Shown in pieces: positions 57,740 to 64,000 of a stretch of DNA of 64,000 nt. Made by a program: the position numbers and the translations under genes. Source of the DNA: Planctomycetaceae bacterium (GTDB taxonomy: Bacteria; Planctomycetota; Planctomycetia; Planctomycetales; Planctomycetaceae). Numbering within the stretch: position 1 is the stretch's first letter; the number at the start of each line of letters is the position of its first letter. The notes under the pieces are model-generated. The model was not told the DNA's origin. It did no database searches and saw nothing but the letters and a program-made list of their open reading frames with translations. The DNA lies in contig JAKFUG010000027.1 in assembly GCA_021732785.1 (NCBI GenBank), forward strand, positions 62,001 through 126,000. The letters are read 5' to 3'.

Positions 57740-58654
57740 ATGATTGCGCGTTCTTGGCTTTGGATTTCAGTCTGGTTGTTGCTCGTCGTTGGCAATGGAC
57801 TGGCGGACGACAAGCTGCGCATCGTCGGCTATCTCCCCGAATACCGCATCACGGCGATTGACCCCACCATGGGGGCGCGGTTGACCGATGTGGTGTTCTT
57901 TTCGATTGAGCCGCAGCCGGGCAAAGCGCTGGTGCATCCGAAATGGGAAGCCGCGAAGCCGTTGCTGATGCGATGGAAACAGCAACACGGGGTGCGGGTG
58001 ACGATCACGCTCGGAGGTTGGAACCGATCGAGTGGCTTCCCAAAGATTGCCGCGACGCCGGAAAGCCGCCAGGCATTTGGTGCCGAAGTCCTGAAACTTT
58101 GTCAGGGGTATGAATTGGATGGCATCGATCTCGATTGGGAGCATCCAAAAAACACCCGTGAGGAAGCCGATTACGCGGCACTGATTGTGGAATTGCAGCG
58201 TGTATCGAAACCACACAATCTGACCGTGACGGCCGCGGTCGCCGGTTGGCAGCGACTACCCGCGGAAGGCTGGCAGGCGCTCGATGCCGTCCATCTGATG
58301 GCGTATGACGGACCGAAGCAGCACTCGACCTACGAGTCGGCAGTCGCTGATGTGAAACGACTGCGCGACCAGGGCGTGCCGGCCGATCGCATTCGTCTGG
58401 GGGTGCCGTTTTATGGCCGCGGAATTACGTCACGAAACAAGACGCTCACCTACGCCGAGATCGTCAAGCAGCATACTCCGGCACCGGATGTGAACGAAGT
58501 GGACGGCGTGTACTTCAATGGGCCGGACCTCATGCGGCAGAAAATGATGCTCGTGCAAGAGCAGAAACTCGGCGGCGTGATGATCTGGGAGATTGGACAG
58601 GATGCTCCCGGTGGTGCCAGTTTGCTGCGGCGCTTTGATGAATTCGTGCGGTAG
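57740..58654 (+). CDS. Secreted GH18 chitinase-like protein
   Basis: This 304-residue protein has a signal peptide (WLWISVWLLLVVGNGLA), then a GH18 barrel: VGYLPEYRI at strand 1, VRVTITLGGW, the catalytic motif DGIDLDWE with Glu134 as proton donor, and HLMAYDGP. The last strands hold GVPFYGRGI and GGVMIWEIGQD. All catalytic aspartates of the DxxDxDxE motif are kept. It could cleave chitin or other GlcNAc polymers, or peptidoglycan-derived chains. Confidence 0.92.
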   Translation: MIARSWLWISVWLLLVVGNGLADDKLRIVGYLPEYRITAIDPTMGARLTDVVFFSIEPQPGKALVHPKWEAAKPLLMRWKQQHGVRVTITLGGWNRSSGFPKIAATPESRQAFGAEVLKLCQGYELDGIDLDWEHPKNTREEADYAALIVELQRVSKPHNLTVTAAVAGWQRLPAEGWQALDAVHLMAYDGPKQHSTYESAVADVKRLRDQGVPADRIRLGVPFYGRGITSRNKTLTYAEIVKQHTPAPDVNEVDGVYFNGPDLMRQKMMLVQEQKLGGVMIWEIGQDAPGGASLLRRFDEFVR

Positions 58655-58681
58655 TTTTCTCGAACCGGCGTACGCTTCCGT

Positions 58682-58696
58682 CGGCTACCGCCTTGC
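58682..58696 (+). promoter_or_regulatory. Candidate -24/-12 (sigma-54) promoter before amt
   Basis: CGGCTACCGCCTTGC has the invariant GG (58683-58684) and GC (58695-58696) with ten bases between, and TTGC at -12. Outside these it matches the consensus poorly (7 of 11). It lies 50 nt before the amt ATG. A single such match in GC-rich DNA is weak evidence. Confidence 0.35.
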
Positions 58697-58746
58697 GGCA
58701 CAATAGGTCCACTCATCTTGCCGCAACATCTTCAGGGCCGATTGCA

Positions 58747-60126
58747 ATGTCGTTTTGGAAGTGGAGTGTTTGTACCATCATCGCCTTCATGGCGTTCACA
58801 ACAACGCTGGATGCAGAAGACTCCGTCGCAACAGCCGCCCCGGCCGTATTTCAAGCGGCCGACATCGCGTGGATGCTGACATCGACCACGCTGGTGTTGA
58901 TGATGACGGCACCGGGACTGGCGCTCTTCTACGGTGGCCTGGTTCGCAAGAAAAACATCCTGAGCGTGATGATGCAATGTATCTCGCTGATGGGTCTCAT
59001 GTCGCTGATCTGGGCGTTCTACGGTTATTCGCTTTGTTTCAGTGGCGACCTCGGCGGACTCGGAATCATCGGCGATTTCAGCCATGTGGGCATGCTCGGC
59101 GTGACCTCCACCTGGGACGGCACACAACAGATCATTCCCGCACAGGCCGGCACCGGCATCCCGAAACTGCTCCATTTTGCCTTTCAGATGATGTTCTTCA
59201 TCATCACGCCGGCGCTCATTTGCGGGGCCTTCGCCGAACGCATGAAGTTTTCGTCGATGCTGCTCTTCTCGGCTTTGTGGGGAACCTTCGTCTATTGTCC
59301 GGTCGCTCATTGGGTTTGGTCGGACGCTGGGTGGTGTTCCGAATTCAATCCCCAGTCGGCATATCGTGCGTTCGATTTTGCCGGGGGCACGGTCATTCAT
59401 ATTACGTCGGGTTTCTCGGCTTTGATCTGTTCGCTGTTACTCGGCCGTCGACTCGGTTTCCGACAGGAGCCGATGCCCCCACACAATTTGACGTACACGG
59501 CTGTCGGCGCGGCAATGTTGTGGGTCGGATGGTTCGGATTCAATGCCGGCAGTGCCGGTTCAGCGAGCTTTCTCGCGGTGAACGCGTTGGTGGCGACGCA
59601 TCTCGCGGCCTCCACGGGCTGCATTGCGTGGGCCGTGGCCGAATGGGTGGTGCGGGGAACGCCAAGCGTCCTGGGGGCTTGTTCGGGGGCGGTCGCCGGT
59701 TTGGTGTGTGTCACCCCGGCGAGCGGTTCCGCTACGCCGCTGGGTGGGGCATTGATGGGCATCGCCGCGGGACTGGGATGTTTCTACGCCTGCACCACGT
59801 TGAAAAACCGCTTCGCTTACGATGACACTTTGGACGCTTTCGGTGTTCACGGGATCGGCGGATTGATTGGCGCGTTGCTGACCGGCGTTTTCGCCACCCG
59901 TGCTGTGACGGGAAAACCCGAGGCCGCGGGCTTACTCGACGGCAATGCCGCGCAAGTCGTGAACCAGGCGGTGGCCGCCGGGGCCGCGATTCTTTGGGCT
60001 GTGATTGCCACAATTGTGATCCTGAAGGTGGTCGATGCTTCGTTCGGCTTGCGCGTCTCCCAAGCCGGCGAATTGCAGGGACTCGATATCAGCCAGCACG
60101 GTGAAGAGGGTTACATCTTTCATTAG
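58747..60126 (+). CDS. amt: Ammonium transporter
   Basis: The ATG at 58747, with CAGGG 9 nt upstream, gives 459 residues. A signal peptide (VCTIIAFMAFTTTLDAED) is followed by about eleven membrane helices. Family motifs are DIAWMLTSTTLVLMMTAPGLALFYGGLVRKKN, and the twin pore histidines in CPVAHWVW and DAFGVHGIGG. It carries ammonium into the cell and is a usual target of PII proteins, which are encoded just downstream. It starts the nitrogen module amt-activator-PII-PII-PII-glnD. The gap to the activator gene is 8 nt, indicating one operon. Confidence 0.96.
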   Translation: MSFWKWSVCTIIAFMAFTTTLDAEDSVATAAPAVFQAADIAWMLTSTTLVLMMTAPGLALFYGGLVRKKNILSVMMQCISLMGLMSLIWAFYGYSLCFSGDLGGLGIIGDFSHVGMLGVTSTWDGTQQIIPAQAGTGIPKLLHFAFQMMFFIITPALICGAFAERMKFSSMLLFSALWGTFVYCPVAHWVWSDAGWCSEFNPQSAYRAFDFAGGTVIHITSGFSALICSLLLGRRLGFRQEPMPPHNLTYTAVGAAMLWVGWFGFNAGSAGSASFLAVNALVATHLAASTGCIAWAVAEWVVRGTPSVLGACSGAVAGLVCVTPASGSATPLGGALMGIAAGLGCFYACTTLKNRFAYDDTLDAFGVHGIGGLIGALLTGVFATRAVTGKPEAAGLLDGNAAQVVNQAVAAGAAILWAVIATIVILKVVDASFGLRVSQAGELQGLDISQHGEEGYIFH

Positions 60127-60134
60127 GATGTCGT

Positions 60135-61157
60135 GTGGACGGTGGTGACGAGACACGGGGTATACCGCTCCCCCGACCATCTGCCGATTTCGTCGGCAGC
60201 GGCCCGGCCATGCGGAAAGTCTTCAACCTCATCGAGCAAGTCGCCACGACTGATGTCGACGTGCTGATTTTGGGCGATACCGGTACGGGAAAGGAACTCG
60301 TGGCGCGGTCCGTTCACGATCGTAGCCGACGATCCAACGAGCCCTTTGTCGCGGTGGATTCTGGAGCCATTCCCGAGAACCTGCTGGAAAGCGAGTTTTT
60401 CGGCCATGAACGCGGGGCCTTCACCGGTGCGGATGCCCGTCGGATCGGGCTGCTGGAACATGCGAACGGCGGCACGTTTTTCCTCGACGAAGTGGGCGAA
60501 TTGCCGCTGTTGTTGCAGGCGAAGCTGCTGCGGACATTGCAGGAACGGAAACTGCGCCGTGTGGGCGGCCGTGAGGAAATCGCGATCGATGTCCGGGTGA
60601 TTGCGGCCACGGGTCGGAATCTCGAACAGATGATCCGCGAAAAGACGTTTCGCGAAGATTTGTTCTACCGCATCAACGTCGTCCGCATTGATCTTCCCCC
60701 GCTGCGCGCCCGGGGCGACGATCTCGGCCTATTGATCGAGCACTTCGCCTCGCGTTACAGCCGCGAGATGGGCAAGGCGGTGGTTGGGATCACTCCGGAA
60801 GCGTATCAGGTCCTCGCGCATTATCGCTGGCCGGGAAATGTGCGCGAGTTGCAGAATGTCATCCGGCGCGGAATTGCCCTCACGCGCGGTTCGATGATTT
60901 CCATTGACGATCTGCCCGACGACATTGTGTCGAGCGCGGGGCTGTCCGAAGCCAGTTCGTCAGCCAACGGGGCGACATCGGGATTCTTCGCGGAGCGCGA
61001 TCGCTTCGTCCTCAAATTCGAACGGGATTACCTGAGCAGCCTGCTGCGGAAACATCAGGGCAACGTCAAATCCGCCGCGATCGAAGCGGAGTTGCCGCGC
61101 GGAACGTTGTATCGCCTGATGAAGAACCACGGTCTGGACGGCGATCAGTTTCGGTAG
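60135..61157 (+). CDS. Sigma-54 dependent activator without receiver domain
   Basis: The GTG at 60135 has AGGA 6 nt upstream. The 340-residue protein goes straight into the AAA+ domain: Walker A LGDTGTGKELVARSVH, GAFTGA loop, Walker B FFLDEVGELPL, FREDLFYRINVVRI. A C-terminal Fis-type helix-turn-helix (NVKSAAIEAELPRGTLYRLMKNHGL) binds DNA. It lacks any sensory N-terminal domain, so control must come from a partner protein, possibly PII, or from transcription level. The position right after amt suggests it drives nitrogen-response promoters. Confidence 0.92.
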   Translation: MDGGDETRGIPLPRPSADFVGSGPAMRKVFNLIEQVATTDVDVLILGDTGTGKELVARSVHDRSRRSNEPFVAVDSGAIPENLLESEFFGHERGAFTGADARRIGLLEHANGGTFFLDEVGELPLLLQAKLLRTLQERKLRRVGGREEIAIDVRVIAATGRNLEQMIREKTFREDLFYRINVVRIDLPPLRARGDDLGLLIEHFASRYSREMGKAVVGITPEAYQVLAHYRWPGNVRELQNVIRRGIALTRGSMISIDDLPDDIVSSAGLSEASSSANGATSGFFAERDRFVLKFERDYLSSLLRKHQGNVKSAAIEAELPRGTLYRLMKNHGLDGDQFR

Positions 61158-61191
61158 TGGTCCGTCACCTGTGCCGGACACCGTCGATTCT

Positions 61192-61212
61192 CGCTTGCGG
61201 TTTCGCGCCCCG
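61192..61212. repeat. Lone copy of the 21-nt repeat arm found at 50244
   Basis: CGCTTGCGGTTTCGCGCCCCG is identical to the right arm at 50244-50264, 11 kb away. No partner arm is nearby, so this is a half-element just after the activator stop codon. Confidence 0.75.
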
Positions 61213-61490
61213 CATTGCCAAACCGAGTGCTCTGCCACTTCCCCGACTGGCTCACAAAGCCGTTGTCTCACCCCCGTGAAACCGTGTCACATTCGCGCGA
61301 CACCCGGTTTTCCCGGCGGAAAACGCCCGTTTCGATGATGTCCCCGGCGTGGGAACATGCCTGACGTCGCGATCGTGAGAGAAAACCTCTTCCGCGCGAT
61401 GCAGGATCGAAATCGCCCAACGACGAAATAGCCCCGGTTTTGCGGCCAATCATGCGATCATCCGGCCACCGCAGAATTTTTGAACCTGAT

Positions 61491-61505
61491 TGGCACGCCG
61501 TTTCC
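61491..61505 (+). promoter_or_regulatory. Candidate sigma-54 promoter before the first PII gene
   Basis: TGGCACGCCGTTTCC matches the consensus TGGCACG-N4-TTGC at 10 of 11 positions. The only mismatch is C for the invariant G at -12 (TTCC). The ATG of the first PII gene is about 60 nt downstream. It is the best-scoring of the three such sites in the window apart from that base. Confidence 0.5.
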
Positions 61506-61565
61506 TTGGTAACTGATGCAACAACAGCCCGCCACCTTGATGATGCAGGATGCAATGGTGCCCCA

Positions 61566-61904
61566 ATGAAGAAAATTGAAGCCATCATTCGGCATCACAA
61601 ACTCGACGATGTGAAGAACGCTCTGGCCACCATCGGTGTCCAGGGAATGACGGTCACGGAAGTGCGAGGAATGGGTCGCGCGGGACAAGTCATCGAATCG
61701 TATCGTGGCCAGGTTTACTCCGTCGATCTCACGCCGCGGATGCTGATCGAATTAGTCGTCAGCGATGAAGCGTGTCCACAAATCATCCAGACTGTCATGA
61801 TTGCAGCCCGGACGGGACAAGTGGGTGATGGACGCATTCTTGTGACCAGCATCGAAGATGTGATTCGCGTCCGCACGGGTGAAACCGGTGTGGAAGCGTT
61901 GTAA
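61566..61904 (+). CDS. PII signal protein, divergent paralogue 1
   Basis: This 112-residue PII protein keeps Tyr51 (GQVYSVD), the site uridylylated by GlnD, plus the ATP-binding region (TGQVGDGRILV) and Arg101/Arg103. The T-loop differs from the usual GRQKGHxE: Gln39 is Ala, Lys40-Gly41-His42 become Gly-Gln-Val, and Lys58 is Arg (LTPRM instead of FLPKV). Gln39 and Lys58 bind Mg-ATP and 2-oxoglutarate in PII proteins, so this copy probably senses poorly or not at all. It is first of three tandem PII genes. Confidence 0.93.
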   Translation: MKKIEAIIRHHKLDDVKNALATIGVQGMTVTEVRGMGRAGQVIESYRGQVYSVDLTPRMLIELVVSDEACPQIIQTVMIAARTGQVGDGRILVTSIEDVIRVRTGETGVEAL

Positions 61905-62333
<429 letters not shown>

Positions 62334-62369
62334 CGTACGATTCAGCGTGAATCGTCGGGGATCGTCCAC

Positions 62370-62384
62370 TGGTTCTGTCATTGC
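62370..62384 (+). promoter_or_regulatory. Candidate sigma-54 promoter before the third PII gene
   Basis: TGGTTCTGTCATTGC has GG (62371-62372) and GC (62383-62384) with ten bases between, and TTGC at -12; overall 8 of 11 matches to TGGCACG-N4-TTGC. The start of the third PII gene is 64 nt downstream. Confidence 0.45.
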
Positions 62385-62418
62385 CAACCGTCTGCCGAAT
62401 GTGAGACGTGCGGCCTAA

Positions 62419-62787
<369 letters not shown>

Positions 62788-62889
62788 TTTACTGTGATCG
62801 CTGGCCGGTGCGCTCGCCGGCCGACGCGCACCCGTCGCACCACACCATCATCTTGACCGGCAATTATGTCCCTGGTGCGACAGGAACAG

Positions 62890-62925
62890 CAATCCGCGCA
62901 GCGCTCCGCGGATTGTTGCGTTTTT
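62890..62925 (+). terminator. Rho-independent terminator between the PII cluster and glnD
   Basis: CAATCCGCG (62890-62898) pairs with CGCGGATTG (62907-62915), 9 bp with an 8-nt loop, followed by TTGCGTTTTT (62916-62925). It ends the PII mRNA and may attenuate read-through into glnD, which starts 55 nt later. Confidence 0.8.
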
Positions 62926-62979
62926 CGCTCTCCGAGACGCATCCCTGCGGCTGCGGCTCACTCTTAGGAATCGTCTTCC

Positions 62980-64000
62980 ATGACGGAGACGCCGGGCGGA
63001 CTCCCCGAAGATAGCGCCGCACGGATCGCTCGCTTGCGTCAACACGTTGACGCAATGCGCGAAACCGTCCGCAAACGGCTCGATCAGAACAGCACCGGAA
63101 TTCAAGCATCGGCCGGTCTCGCACAGGCCACCGAAGAATTTTTGATTGATCGGTGGAACAAAGCGGTCGACCGGCATGCCGTCAATTTACGCGGTGATCT
63201 CGAACGATCGGGTGCCCTGATTTTTGTCGGTGGTTCGGGCCGCGGCGATGTCGCCCCCTACTCCGATGTCGACTTACTGTTCCTTCATGCTGCGGATAGT
63301 GCCGCCCCGTTTGAAACATGCGTGGCGCAGGTCGTCCGCGATTGCTGGGACGCCGGGCTGAAGTTGGGACACAGTATTCGCACGCCGCAGGATCTCCTGC
63401 GCACCGCGAAAGCCGATCCGCAGTTTGCCACCACGCTGGTCGAAGCCCGGCGCATCTGGGGATCCAGCGAACTCGTCGATCGCACGCTGCGGCAATATCA
63501 AAACTCCGTTTTGAAAGGGCGGCGGCGACAGTTCATTGATGCGTGTATTGCCGAACGCGATAAAGAACGTGTTGCCCACGGCGCGACCGCACAGCAACTC
63601 GAACCCGATGTGAAACGTTCGCTCGGCGGACTGCGCGACCTGCATTTGATCCGCTGGATTGGTGCCGCCCGCTATGGCACCAGCAACATCGATTCTTTGA
63701 AGCTGCAAGGGGCGTTAACCCCCGCCGATGCGCTGCGGCTAACGCTTGCTCACGAGTACATCACGGCGGTGCGAATCCGTCTGCATCTCGCGGCCGGTCG
63801 TCCCCAGGATGTACTGACGCGGGACGATCAATTGCGCATCGCCGCACAACGCGGCATCCCCGGCACTGCGGGACAACGACCCGTCGAGCGCTTCATGCAG
63901 GAATACTTCCAGCACTCGATGGCGATTGCGGAAATTACTGCGCGGTTCGTGCAGAATCATCGTCAGCAACCCGTTGCGCAGCGTCTTTACCACTTCGTGA
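62980..64000 (+). CDS. glnD: Bifunctional uridylyltransferase/uridylyl-removing enzyme (3' end cut)
   Basis: The ATG at 62980, with AGGA 10 nt upstream, opens a frame of 340 codons that runs off the right edge. The N-terminal nucleotidyltransferase motif is GGSGRGDVAPYSDVDLLFLH, with the two metal-binding Asp. The sequence continues into KRSLGGLRDLHLIRW, the GlnD-type linker. GlnD adds UMP to Tyr51 of PII under nitrogen limitation and removes it when glutamine is high. Its position right after three PII genes makes it their modifying enzyme. The HD and ACT domains are beyond the window. Confidence 0.95.
   Translation, partial: MTETPGGLPEDSAARIARLRQHVDAMRETVRKRLDQNSTGIQASAGLAQATEEFLIDRWNKAVDRHAVNLRGDLERSGALIFVGGSGRGDVAPYSDVDLLFLHAADSAAPFETCVAQVVRDCWDAGLKLGHSIRTPQDLLRTAKADPQFATTLVEARRIWGSSELVDRTLRQYQNSVLKGRRRQFIDACIAERDKERVAHGATAQQLEPDVKRSLGGLRDLHLIRWIGAARYGTSNIDSLKLQGALTPADALRLTLAHEYITAVRIRLHLAAGRPQDVLTRDDQLRIAAQRGIPGTAGQRPVERFMQEYFQHSMAIAEITARFVQNHRQQPVAQRLYHFV

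Larger units (their letters stand above)
61158..61565. other. Intergenic region before the PII cluster
   Basis: No gene is supported in these 408 nt. It contains the lone repeat arm at 61192-61212 and a sigma-54-like promoter at 61491-61505. AT-content rises towards 61440-61540, as expected for a regulatory region. Confidence 0.5.

Noticed and set aside
60135-61157. The second sigma-54 activator as NtrC with a receiver domain
   Set aside because: The frame begins only about 20 residues before the AAA+ domain; no receiver sequence exists upstream, where amt ends 8 nt earlier.

Overview
The window is a chromosomal segment of a GC-rich bacterium, most probably a planctomycete. The signs are a C-terminal DUF1559 module, a DUF1501 Tat protein, a bacterial formylmethanofuran dehydrogenase subunit B homologue, a lone sulfatase-like protein, proline/glycine-rich exported proteins of planctomycete type, and many short dispersed palindromes at gene ends. 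The family is not resolved. I saw no rRNA, tRNA, CRISPR array, transposase or integrase.

Layout. 1-3.4 kb: an M28 aminopeptidase cut by the left edge and a sigma-54 activator with a degenerate receiver domain. 3.4-9.4 kb: envelope or glycosylation genes (two polytopic GT-C-like membrane proteins, a GT2 glycosyltransferase, an anchored protein of unknown function). 9.7-22.1 kb: a Tad/Flp pilus locus in three blocks. The first (+) holds a pilin-like gene, cpaB, cpaF, tadB and tadC. The second (-) holds a TadE-like protein, a TadG-like protein, a lipoprotein, the secretin, another lipoprotein and a TPR lipoprotein. The third (+) holds a second pilin, a TadE-like protein and a small membrane protein. 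No TadZ/CpaE and no prepilin peptidase are present. 22.2-29.3 kb: exported proteins of unknown function, a sulfatase-fold protein that has lost its catalytic motifs, and a SlyD-type isomerase.

29.6-37.5 kb: a Tat-exported Gfo/Idh/MocA oxidoreductase, a family-4/5-like uracil-DNA glycosylase, glgB, an HExxH peptidase and an ExeA-type ATPase. 37.8-43.2 kb: the conserved phoH-pgpH-ybeY-corC operon. 43.2-53.9 kb: a DUF1501 protein, an RluD-type pseudouridine synthase, sthA, an isolated fhcB, argJ, a large DUF1559 protein and an LCMT-like methyltransferase. 53.9-58.7 kb: putA, a small secreted protein and a GH18 protein.

58.7-64 kb is a compact nitrogen-control module: amt, a receiver-less sigma-54 activator, three consecutive PII genes and glnD (cut by the right edge). 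Sequences resembling -24/-12 promoters lie before amt and before the first and third PII genes. The first PII paralogue lacks Gln39 and Lys58, the residues that bind Mg-ATP and 2-oxoglutarate, but keeps Tyr51. The most interesting points are this divergent PII, the split Tad locus with its one-residue prepilin spacing anomaly, the pseudo-sulfatase, and a set of unrelated double-palindrome repeats that repeatedly sit at 3' gene ends, three of them between convergent genes.
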